This document shows, piece after piece, positions 44,483 to 52,306 of a stretch of DNA of 64,000 nucleotides. The notes beneath the pieces were generated by a model. The model was not told the origin of the DNA. It made no database searches and saw only the letters and a program-made list of their open reading frames with translations. How positions within the stretch are numbered: the stretch's first letter is position 1; each line of letters starts with the position of its first letter. Source of the DNA: CAWKGC01 sp963849005 (GTDB taxonomy: Bacteria > Pseudomonadota > Gammaproteobacteria > Burkholderiales > Usitatibacteraceae); assembly GCA_963849005.1 (NCBI GenBank), contig CAWKGC010000019.1:310001-374000 (forward strand). Reading direction: 5' to 3'. The position numbers and the translations under genes were made by a program.

Positions 44483-45460
44483 ATGACCCACGCAATCCGA
44501 TTCCACGCCACCGGCGGCCCCGAAGTCCTCAAGTGGGAAGAAGTCACGGTCGGCGACCCCGGCCCGGGCGAAGCGCGCATCGCGCACAAGGCCATCGGCC
44601 TGAACTACATCGACACCTACCACCGCACCGGGCTCTATCCGCTGCCGCTGCCCTCGGGCATCGGGCTGGAGGCGGCGGGCGTGGTCGAGGCGGTCGGTCC
44701 CGGCGTCACGGAATTGAAGCCTGGCGACCGCGTGGCCTACTGCAACGGCCCCATCGGCGCCTACACGGAAAAGAAGGTCCATCCGGTCGAGCGCCTCGTG
44801 AAGATCCCGGAGGGAATTTCCTTCGAGCAGGCTGCCTGCATGATGCTGCAGGGGCTCACTGCGCATTACCTGCTGCGCCGCCTGCACCTGACGCCCAAGG
44901 CGGGCGAGACGGTGCTGTGGCATGCCGCCGCGGGCGGCGTCGGCCTGTTTGCCTGCCAGCTTGCCAAGGCGATCGGCGTCAACGTGATCGGCACAGTCAG
45001 CACCGACGAGAAGGCCGCGCTCGCGAAGGAACACGGCTGCGCGCACACCATCATCTACACCAGGGAAGATTTCGTCGCGCGCGTGGCGGAAATCACCGGC
45101 GGCAAGAAGGTCCCGGTCGTGTACGACTCGGTGGGCAAGGACACCTTCCTCAAGTCCCTCGATTGCCTCCAGCCGCGCGGCCTGCTCGCCCTCTTCGGCA
45201 ATTCCTCGGGCCCGGTCGATGCGCTGAACACGGGGCTCCTCGCCGCCAAGGGCTCGCTCTACGTCACGCGCCCGACGCTCGTCACCTACACGACGCCCCG
45301 CTCCGAGCTGGTCGCCTCCGCCGACGAATTGTTCGGCCATGTGCTCGCCGGGCGAATCAAGGTGGGTCCCCGCCAGAAGTACGCGCTCAAGGACGCGGCG
45401 CAGGCGCATCGCGACCTGGAGGCACGCAAGACCACCGGATCGACAATCCTGGTTCCCTGA
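44483..45460 (+). CDS. NADPH:quinone oxidoreductase (zinc-independent MDR family)
   Basis: 325 residues of the QOR1-type medium-chain reductase family. It carries the N-terminal MTHAIRFHATGGPEVLKWEEV, GLNYIDTYHRTGLYPLPLPS (about 44-63), AACMMLQGLTAHYLLRR and the NADPH-binding Rossmann motif LWHAAAGGVGLFACQLAKAIG (about 144-164). The structural zinc cysteines of alcohol dehydrogenases are absent. Expected to reduce quinones one electron at a time. No clear tie to the oxalate genes; it is separated from them by repeat D. Confidence 0.92.
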   Translation: MTHAIRFHATGGPEVLKWEEVTVGDPGPGEARIAHKAIGLNYIDTYHRTGLYPLPLPSGIGLEAAGVVEAVGPGVTELKPGDRVAYCNGPIGAYTEKKVHPVERLVKIPEGISFEQAACMMLQGLTAHYLLRRLHLTPKAGETVLWHAAAGGVGLFACQLAKAIGVNVIGTVSTDEKAALAKEHGCAHTIIYTREDFVARVAEITGGKKVPVVYDSVGKDTFLKSLDCLQPRGLLALFGNSSGPVDALNTGLLAAKGSLYVTRPTLVTYTTPRSELVASADELFGHVLAGRIKVGPRQKYALKDAAQAHRDLEARKTTGSTILVP

Positions 45461-45462
45461 GC

Positions 45463-45963
45463 GTGGCGATTCCGGGCGTCCTCAAGTTTTTCCTTTTTGC
45501 CGTCGGGGCAGTACTCATCACACTTGCCATCACCGTCATGTCGGGAGCGAAAATGGGACTGTTCGCAGGCAAGCGCCCGGTCGACCTGGGCTGGAACAAC
45601 GGCTCCTTCCGCGCCGCGGACTGGCGGCCCAACTGGGTCTCGAGCAAGGCCGACCCCAAGGACGAGAAGCATTACATCGCCCCGCTCGCCACAGGCGGCA
45701 ACCCGAAGCGCACGTGGGACGCGCTGGTGGCCACCGTGAATGCGATGCCGCGCTCCAAGGTCGTGACCGACAAGGACGGTTACCTGCACGTGGAATTCAC
45801 GAGTGCCGGCCTGGGCTTCATCGACGATGCGGAGTTCGCGCTCGACGAGAAGGCCGGGGTCATCCATGTGCTGAGCGGCGCGCGCATGGGCGTGCGCGAT
45901 TTCGACGTCAACCGCAAGCGCGTCGAAGCGATCCGCACCGACCTCGACGCCAGCCTGAAGTAA
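45463..45963 (+). CDS. DUF1499 domain-containing protein
   Basis: 166 residues from a GTG at 45463, 2 bases after the quinone reductase stop. A membrane helix (VLKFFLFAVGAVLITLAITV, about 6-25) precedes a DUF1499 domain: NWVSSKADPKDEKHYIAPL, TWDALVATVNAMPRSKVVTD and LGFIDDAEFALDEKAGVIHV. The family is of unknown function. The stop is set inside the start of repeat E. Confidence 0.85.
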   Translation: MAIPGVLKFFLFAVGAVLITLAITVMSGAKMGLFAGKRPVDLGWNNGSFRAADWRPNWVSSKADPKDEKHYIAPLATGGNPKRTWDALVATVNAMPRSKVVTDKDGYLHVEFTSAGLGFIDDAEFALDEKAGVIHVLSGARMGVRDFDVNRKRVEAIRTDLDASLK

Positions 45964-46049
45964 TAATTGGGGTCAGAGACGTAATACTTCTGGATTCCGG
46001 GGCAAGCCCGGAATGACGAGGAAGTATTACGTCTCTGACCCCAATTATT
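45962..46049. repeat. GGGGTCAG-family inverted repeat, copy E (bidirectional terminator position)
   Basis: Perfect 29-base arms at 45962-45990 and 46021-46049 carry AATTGGGGTCAGAGACGTAAT; the loop holds another ATTCCGGG-type palindrome. It lies exactly between convergent DUF1499 and ppc genes and ends in T-rich sequence on both strands, so it may serve as a shared terminator. Confidence 0.9.
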
Positions 46050-46051
46050 TC

Positions 46052-48826
46052 CTATCCCGAGTTTCGCAACCCCGCGGCCAGTCCGTTGATCGACAGGTGG
46101 ATCGCGCGCCGGGTCTTCTCGTCGGCCTCTCCCGCGCGGTAGCGGCGCAGCAGCTCGACCTGCAGGTGGTTCAGCGGGTCGAGGTAGGGAAAGCGGTTGC
46201 GGATCGAGCGCGCCAGCGCCGGGTTCTTCTCGAGGAACGCCTTCTGCCCGGTGATGCGGCCCAGCCAGCGCTCGGTGAGCTTCCATTCGCCCTCGATCTC
46301 GCCGAAGATGCGCGCGGCGAGCGCCTTGTCGGGCACGAGGTCGACGTAGCGCGCCGCGATCGCGAGGTCGGTCTTGGCGAGCAGCATGTCGAGGTTCTGC
46401 ACGACGGCGCGGAAGAACGGCCAGCGCGCGAACATTTCCTTCAGCACGCCCAGGCGGGCGTCGTCGTCTCCTGCCCACGCCTGCAGGGCCGAGCCGAAGC
46501 CGTACCAGCCTGGAAGCGCCACGCGGATCTGCCCCCAGCTGAACACCCACGGGATGGCGCGCAGGTCCTCGATCTTCTGCGAGGGCTTGCGTGAAGCCGG
46601 CCGGCTGCCGATGTTCAGTTCCGCGATCTCGCTGATCGGCGTGGCGGCGCGGAAGAACTCGACGAAGCCGGGCGTCTCGTAGACCAGTTTGCGGTAGGCG
46701 GCGAGCGAGTGCGCCGACATCGCCTCGAGCGCCGCCTGCCAGTGGCTCTCGAAGGCCGCGTCCTCGACCGGCGGGGCGAGGGCCGCGAGCATCGCCGCGG
46801 AGGCCAGGGTCTCGAGGTTGCGCCGCCCGAGTTCCGGATCGGAATACTTGGCGGCGATGATCTCGCCTTGCTCGGTGAGCCGGAAGCCTTCGTCGGAGCT
46901 GCCCGCGGGCTGCGCGAGGATCGCCTCGAAGCTCGGGCCCCCGCCGCGCCCGACCGTGCCGCCGCGGCCGTGGAAGAAGCGGAAGCGCAGGCGCTCGCGG
47001 CGATGCAGCGCGACCATGCGCCGCTGCGCGAGGTACAGCTCCCAGTTCGCGGTGAGGTAACCGCCGTCCTTGTTCGAGTCCGAGTAGCCGAGCATGATTT
47101 CCTGCAGGTTGCCGCGGCTCTTCAGCCATTCGCGATACAGCGGCATCGCGTAAGCCTTGGCGAGGATCGTGTCGGCGGCCTGCAGGTCGGCGATGGTCTC
47201 GAAGAGCGGGATGATGGCGAGGTCGAGCTGCGCCGGCGCCTCGTCGGAGGCCGGCCTGAGGAGCCCCACCTCCTTCAGCATGAGCGCGCATTCCAGCAGG
47301 TCGCTGACGCTGGTCGCCTTCGAGATGATGGCGTGCCTTATCGCGTCCGGCCCGTAGCGGCGGCGGATCTCGGCGGCGGCGCGGAAGATCGCGATCTCGC
47401 TCGCCGTTTGCTCGCTGTAGGCGATGTGCGGCGAGACCAGCGGGCGCGCGTGGGAAAGCTCGGCGGCGAGGAGAGCCACGCGCGCCTCTTCGTCGAGCGA
47501 AAGATAGTCGACGTGCACGCCGGCGCGCGCGAACAGCTCCGCCACCGTGACTTCGTGGACATCGGAGTTCTGGCGCATGTCGAGCGTGGCGAGATGGAAG
47601 CCGAAGGCGTCGACCGAACGGCGCAGCCGCGCGAGGCGTCCCTCGGCGAGCGGCGCCGTGCAGCCCACCGAGAGGGAGCGATGGATGACGTCGAGGTCGG
47701 CGGCAAAGGCGGCCGGCGTCGCGTAGGGCGGCGCCTCGACCTCGGGCGGGCGCGCGGCGCGAAGCCCGGCGAGCGACTGCGCGGTCGCGGCGAGGCGCGA
47801 GTACACGCCGATGAGCGCCTTGCGGTACGGCTCTTCCTGGCGATGCACCGAGGTGTCGCCGGAGATGTCGCCAAGCTCGTGCAGCGCGGAGGTGGTGGGG
47901 ACAAGGCGCGCGGAGAGCGACAGTTCCGCGCCCAGCGCGTGGGTCTCTGCAAGGTAATGCTCGAAGAGCAGCGCCGACTGCCGTGTCAACGCCGCGCGCA
48001 TCGTGTCGGCGTTGACGAAGGGATTGCCGTCGCGGTCGCCGCCGATCCACGAGCCCATCGCGAGGATCGCGCCATGGGTCGCCGGCGTGCCGAAGCGCTC
48101 GGCGAGACCGCGGTCGAGGTCGAGAAGCAGCTTGGGCAATTCCTTCAGGAAGGTGTAGCGGAAGAACGACAGCCCGTTGTCGATCTCGTCGATCACGCGC
48201 AGGCGCGAGAGGCGGATCATTCCGGTAAGCCAGAGCTGCAGCACGCGGCGATGAAGCTTGGCGTCGATCCCGGCGCGCTCCACGGGATCGCCGTCGCCCA
48301 TTTCGCGCTCGGCCAGCAGCCCCGCGATCTGGCGCTGCGTGTCGAGGATGCTCTTTCTCTGCACCTCGGTCGGGTGCGCGGTGAGTACGGCATCGACGCG
48401 GGTGCGCCTGCGCCAGTCGGCGACGTCGGCGGCCTTGGCGCCCGCGGCCGCCAGCACGTCGAGCGAATGCGCGAGGCTGCCTTCCTGCGGGGGCGAGCCG
48501 GCCAGCCGGTGCGCGCGGCGGCGGCGGTTGTGGTGCCGGTCCTCGGCGATGTTCGCGAGCACGGAAAAGTAACTGAAGGCGCGCACCACGTCGAGGACGC
48601 GGTCGATGCCGAGCGCGTCGAGCTCGGCGTCGAGCGCGCGCTTGCCCTCGGCGAGGTCGGCCGCGCGCGCGTCGCGCCGCACCTTCACCGACAGCTGGCG
48701 AATGCGCTCGATCGCGTCGAACGCATCCGTCCCCGAGCATTCGCGGATCGCGTCGCCGAGCAGCCGGCCGAGCAGGCGCGTCTCGTCGCGCAGCGGCGCG
48801 TCGCGGTCGTCGGGGGCGACGCTCAT
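46052..48826 (-). CDS. ppc: phosphoenolpyruvate carboxylase
   Basis: 924-residue cytosolic enzyme forming oxaloacetate from PEP and bicarbonate. The catalytic His block is DAVLTAHPTEVQRKS (about 148-162); the substrate and metal sites are GSWIGGDRDGNPFV, MLGYSDSNKDGGYLTANWE and FHGRGGTVGRGGGPSFEAI (about 620). Length is close to the bacterial norm (880-930). The start MSVAPDDRDAP at 48826 overlaps the caspase-like gene's stop (ATGA). It refills the TCA cycle and is also used by serine-cycle organisms. Confidence 0.96.
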   Translation of the reverse strand: MSVAPDDRDAPLRDETRLLGRLLGDAIRECSGTDAFDAIERIRQLSVKVRRDARAADLAEGKRALDAELDALGIDRVLDVVRAFSYFSVLANIAEDRHHNRRRRAHRLAGSPPQEGSLAHSLDVLAAAGAKAADVADWRRRTRVDAVLTAHPTEVQRKSILDTQRQIAGLLAEREMGDGDPVERAGIDAKLHRRVLQLWLTGMIRLSRLRVIDEIDNGLSFFRYTFLKELPKLLLDLDRGLAERFGTPATHGAILAMGSWIGGDRDGNPFVNADTMRAALTRQSALLFEHYLAETHALGAELSLSARLVPTTSALHELGDISGDTSVHRQEEPYRKALIGVYSRLAATAQSLAGLRAARPPEVEAPPYATPAAFAADLDVIHRSLSVGCTAPLAEGRLARLRRSVDAFGFHLATLDMRQNSDVHEVTVAELFARAGVHVDYLSLDEEARVALLAAELSHARPLVSPHIAYSEQTASEIAIFRAAAEIRRRYGPDAIRHAIISKATSVSDLLECALMLKEVGLLRPASDEAPAQLDLAIIPLFETIADLQAADTILAKAYAMPLYREWLKSRGNLQEIMLGYSDSNKDGGYLTANWELYLAQRRMVALHRRERLRFRFFHGRGGTVGRGGGPSFEAILAQPAGSSDEGFRLTEQGEIIAAKYSDPELGRRNLETLASAAMLAALAPPVEDAAFESHWQAALEAMSAHSLAAYRKLVYETPGFVEFFRAATPISEIAELNIGSRPASRKPSQKIEDLRAIPWVFSWGQIRVALPGWYGFGSALQAWAGDDDARLGVLKEMFARWPFFRAVVQNLDMLLAKTDLAIAARYVDLVPDKALAARIFGEIEGEWKLTERWLGRITGQKAFLEKNPALARSIRNRFPYLDPLNHLQVELLRRYRAGEADEKTRRAIHLSINGLAAGLRNSG

Positions 48827-50175
48827 TGGACGAGGTACATTTCGAGGTCCATGCGCTCGTGCCGGACCTTCTTTCCCGAGTCCGAAATGTTGAGATATTC
48901 CGACGCCACATAGCGCTTGGCCGCGCCGCTGTACCAATAGGTCCAGGTGGCGGCTCCGCTTCCCTTGCCCTCTCGCGACTTCCACTTGCTGGTGCGTTCG
49001 ATCCTGAGCGCGCGGAACTTTCCTGCCGGGGTCTCGATGTCCTCCTCGCCGATCACGCGGATTTCCGCTTCGATGTCGTTCACCTTGTCGTTGACGTGCT
49101 CGACGACGCTCGCCTTCCAGTTCGCGCCCGGGGACAAGGGGAACATGTAAGTCATCTGCGCGGGCTCGTAGCGGTAGCGCACGTCGCCGCGCTTGAAGCG
49201 GATGAGATTGCCGAGCAGGTCGCTTTCCGACTCGGCGCCGTAATGGACGCGGTCGCCCTTGATCGCGGTGATGCGCCACGTGGCGAGGCGCTCGCCCTGG
49301 TCGAGCAGGTTTTTCACCCGGTAGGTCCAGGTGTCGCCTACGACGTAGTGGGGCGGCGCGCCGGCGGCCACCTGCACGTTGCGCGGCGGCGAGGCCTTGC
49401 TTGCCTCGGGCCGCGCGGCCGGGGCGGCGGTTGCCACCACCACCGCAGGCTTGAACGTGAACTCGGTCTCGAGGGAGGTGCTTTCCCAGGGCACCTGCTT
49501 GCCCTGAGAGTCGCGCCTGACGCCCGCGCGCACCGCCTTGAACACCTCTTCGATCTGCAGCCCGGGCCTGGCGATCTGGTCGACGAGGTACTGCGTGTAC
49601 AGGCCGTTCTTGCCGGCGCCGTCGGCCGCGGTCGATCCGGGCGCGGTTGCGTAGGCGATGATCGAGCCCGCCGGCGCATCGACCTGCGCGAGTCCGGGCA
49701 CCGAAAGCTTGAAGCGGTTGGGGTAGGGATTGTTGCGGCAGGCGTCGAGGATGACGATGTTGGTGTGGCTGCGCGCGCTCTCCATTTTTTCCAGCACGGC
49801 GGCGAGGTCGAGCGCGTTGAAGGCCACTTCGTCCTCGCGCGCGATGTCGGCGTCGACCGGCAGCAGGTAATTGCGTCCGCGCACCTGCACGCCGTGGCCG
49901 GCGAAATAGAAGAGCCCGGTGCTGTTGCGCCCGAGTTTGTCGCCGAATTCCCTGAGTGCGAGATGCAGTTCCTTGAGGGAGGCATTCTCGCGGCGGATCA
50001 CGGTGAAGCCCGCGGCCTCCAGCACCTTGCCCATGTCGCGGGCGTCGTTGAGGGGATTGGCGAGCGGTGCGTCCTTGTAGCCGGCGTTGCCGACAACCAG
50101 CGCCACGCGCGCGGGGGCCTGCGCGAGCGCAGTTGCGGCGGCGAGGGAAACGAGGAGCAGGAAAAGCCGTGCCAT
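48823..50175 (-). CDS. secreted caspase-family (C14) protein
   Basis: 450 residues with a signal peptide (MARLFLLLVSLAAATALAQA). The caspase-like fold (about 22-250) has both catalytic residues: His94 in YFAGHGVQ and Cys146 in ILDACRNNP. Other family blocks are RVALVVGNAGYKDAPLANPLNDARD and GSIIAYATAPGSTAADG. After a Pro/Ala linker the C-terminal ~170 residues form a second, unnamed beta-rich domain (YVVGDTWTYRVKNLLDQGER ... IETPAGKFRALRIERTSKWK), which looks like a DUF3108-type periplasmic module. Export of an orthocaspase with such a domain suggests envelope processing. It is upstream of ppc and shares a 4-base overlap with it. Confidence 0.87.
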   Translation of the reverse strand: MARLFLLLVSLAAATALAQAPARVALVVGNAGYKDAPLANPLNDARDMGKVLEAAGFTVIRRENASLKELHLALREFGDKLGRNSTGLFYFAGHGVQVRGRNYLLPVDADIAREDEVAFNALDLAAVLEKMESARSHTNIVILDACRNNPYPNRFKLSVPGLAQVDAPAGSIIAYATAPGSTAADGAGKNGLYTQYLVDQIARPGLQIEEVFKAVRAGVRRDSQGKQVPWESTSLETEFTFKPAVVVATAAPAARPEASKASPPRNVQVAAGAPPHYVVGDTWTYRVKNLLDQGERLATWRITAIKGDRVHYGAESESDLLGNLIRFKRGDVRYRYEPAQMTYMFPLSPGANWKASVVEHVNDKVNDIEAEIRVIGEEDIETPAGKFRALRIERTSKWKSREGKGSGAATWTYWYSGAAKRYVASEYLNISDSGKKVRHERMDLEMYLVQ

Positions 50176-50270
50176 GCCCCGATTCTGCGGCGTGCCGCGA
50201 TCCGGATCAAGGAGCAGGCCGGGGCACATTGCTAGAATCCCCCTTCTTCCCCTCCCCGGAAACGCGATCC

Positions 50271-51230
50271 ATGGCACTCCTCCTCAAGGAACAAGACGTC
50301 GAGCAGCTCCTCACCATGCCGATGGCGCTGGAACTCATCGAGCGGGTGCACCGCGAGTACTCGGCGGGGCAGGCGATCGACGTCCCGAGGGAGCGCACCC
50401 GCGTGCCCAAGGCGGGGCTGCACATACTGCAAGGCGCCGTGCCCTCGGCGGGCGTGTTCGGCTACAAGGCCTACACCTCCAGCCGGGAGGGCATCCGCTT
50501 CATCGTCTACGCGTTCAATGCCGAGCGCGGCAACCTCGAGGCGATCGTCGAGGCGAATTTCCTCGGCATGATGCGCACGGGCGCCGCCGCCGGCGTGGCA
50601 ACGCGCTGGCTCGCGCGGGCCGATGCGCGGGTGGTCGGCGTGTTCGGCTCTGGCTGGCAGGCCGAGGGCCAGATCGAGGCGCTGGCGCTGGTGCGGAAGC
50701 TCGAACGGGTCAAGGTCTATTCGCGCAATCCCGACAAGCTCGCCGCATTCTGCGCGAAGATGCGCACGCGCTTGTCGCTGGAAGTGGTCCCGGCCACCTC
50801 TGCCGAGGAGACGGTGAAGGGCAGCGACATCGTGGTCACCATCACCACCGCGGCCACGCCGGTGTTCTCGGGCGACTGGCTGGAATCGGGAACGCACATC
50901 AACGCGGCGGGCTCCAACTCGCTCCTGCGCCGCGAGATCGACGAGACCACGGTCCTCAAGTGCCGGCCCGTCGTCGTCGATTCGCGCCCCACGGCGCAGA
51001 AGGAGGCGGGCGACCTGCTGCCCGCGCTGGAGAAGGGCCGCCTGCACATCGGCATGCTCACCGAGCTGGGCGAGGTGATCGCCGGCACGCGGCCCGGGCG
51101 CACGTCGGTGGAGCAGGTCACGCTCTTCGAGTCGCAGGGCATGGGAATACAGGACCTGATCATCGCCGCCGAACTGACCAAGCTCGCGCGCGAGCGCGGG
51201 CTCGGCAGCGAAGTCGACGTGGGGGCATGA
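50271..51230 (+). CDS. ornithine cyclodeaminase/mu-crystallin family protein
   Basis: 319 residues. The NAD(P)-binding motif VVGVFGSGWQAEGQIEALALV (about 124-144), ANFLGMMRTGAAAGVATRWLA (about 97-117) and the family ending TLFESQGMGIQDLIIAAELTK are all present. Members include ornithine cyclodeaminase, alanine dehydrogenases and ketimine reductases; the exact reaction is open. It is divergent from the caspase gene and overlaps the quinone reductase gene that follows. Confidence 0.88.
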   Translation: MALLLKEQDVEQLLTMPMALELIERVHREYSAGQAIDVPRERTRVPKAGLHILQGAVPSAGVFGYKAYTSSREGIRFIVYAFNAERGNLEAIVEANFLGMMRTGAAAGVATRWLARADARVVGVFGSGWQAEGQIEALALVRKLERVKVYSRNPDKLAAFCAKMRTRLSLEVVPATSAEETVKGSDIVVTITTAATPVFSGDWLESGTHINAAGSNSLLRREIDETTVLKCRPVVVDSRPTAQKEAGDLLPALEKGRLHIGMLTELGEVIAGTRPGRTSVEQVTLFESQGMGIQDLIIAAELTKLARERGLGSEVDVGA

Positions 51231-51235
51231 GAACG

Positions 51236-52216
51236 ATGAAAGCCGTCATCTGCAGGGAGTTGGGCCCGATCGGCTCGCTCGTGGTCGAAGACGTCCCCGC
51301 CCTCGTGCCTGGCGCGGGGCAGGTCGTGATCGACGTCAAGGCCGCGGGGGCCAATTTCCCCGACGCGCTGATGGTGCAGGGCAAGTACCAGTTGAAGCCG
51401 CCGCTGCCGTTCTCGCCCGGGTGCGAGGCCGCGGGCGTCGTCAAGGCCGCGGGCGACGGCGTGAAGCACCTGAAGCCGGGGGACGCCGTGGTCGCGCTCA
51501 TGCCGTGGGGCGCCTTCGCCGAAGAGGCGCTGGTGGACGCGGGCAACGTGATGCCCCTGCCGCCCGGCGTGGACATGGCCGCTGCCGCCGCGTTGTTGTT
51601 CGCGCACGGCACCTCGATCCATGCCTTGCAGGACCGCGCGCACCTCAAGGCCGGCGAGACGCTCCTGGTGCTCGGTGCTTCGGGCGGTGTCGGGCTGGCC
51701 GCGGTCGAGCTGGGCAAGTTGATGGGAGCGCATGTCATCGCGGCGGCGTCCACCGATGCCAAGCTCGCGGTCTGCCGCGAGCACGGCGCCGAAAGCGTCA
51801 TCAATTACGAGACCGAGAACCTGAAGGACAGGGTGCGCGAGCTCACGAACGGGCGCGGGGCGGACGTGATCTACGACCCGGTGGGAGGAAACTACAGCGA
51901 GACGGCGTTGCGCTCGATCGCGCGCAATGGCCGTTATCTCGTGATCGGTTTTGCCAACGGCGAGATCCCGCGCATCCCGCTCAACCTGCCGCTGCTCAAG
52001 GAATGCGCGATCGTCGGCGTGTTCTGGGGCGAATTCATGAAGAAGGAGCCGAAGGCGAACGCGGCGAACATCCGCCAGCTCTTCGCCTGGCTCGCATCGG
52101 GCGAGTTGCGGCCGCATATTTTTGCGCGCTATCCGCTCGCGCGCGTGCCCGAGGCGCTTGCCGCGCTGCTCGAGCGGCAGGTGAGCGGGAAGGTCGTGAT
52201 CCTGCCGGAAGCCTGA
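51236..52216 (+). CDS. NADPH:quinone oxidoreductase family protein
   Basis: 326 residues from MKAVICRELGPIGSLVVEDV; an ATG at 51227 that overlaps the previous stop (ATGA) adds three residues. MDR fold: AAGANFPDALMVQGKYQLKP, PFSPGCEAAGVV, and Rossmann LLVLGASGGVGLAAVELGKLMGA (about 142-164). No zinc ligands. It resembles acrylyl-CoA reductase/QOR-like proteins of acyl-CoA catabolism. It is coupled to the ornithine cyclodeaminase-like gene. Confidence 0.88.
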   Translation: MKAVICRELGPIGSLVVEDVPALVPGAGQVVIDVKAAGANFPDALMVQGKYQLKPPLPFSPGCEAAGVVKAAGDGVKHLKPGDAVVALMPWGAFAEEALVDAGNVMPLPPGVDMAAAAALLFAHGTSIHALQDRAHLKAGETLLVLGASGGVGLAAVELGKLMGAHVIAAASTDAKLAVCREHGAESVINYETENLKDRVRELTNGRGADVIYDPVGGNYSETALRSIARNGRYLVIGFANGEIPRIPLNLPLLKECAIVGVFWGEFMKKEPKANAANIRQLFAWLASGELRPHIFARYPLARVPEALAALLERQVSGKVVILPEA

Positions 52217-52306
52217 TTCGCGTTTGTCACGCCCGCGGGGTAAACTTTCGCGGTCTTGCGCACGGCCGGAAGACCCTTCCTTGGCCCGTGCAATTGGGGA
52301 GAATCC

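Noticed and set aside
45780..48911. Alternative long minus-strand frame over ppc
   Set aside because: Arg/Ala-rich shadow in another frame; the ppc frame carries all catalytic motifs.
50198..50211. Fourth Fnr-type box between the caspase and ornithine cyclodeaminase genes
   Set aside because: The reverse strand reads TTGATCCGGATCGC; the right half-site lacks the final AA, so the palindrome is incomplete.
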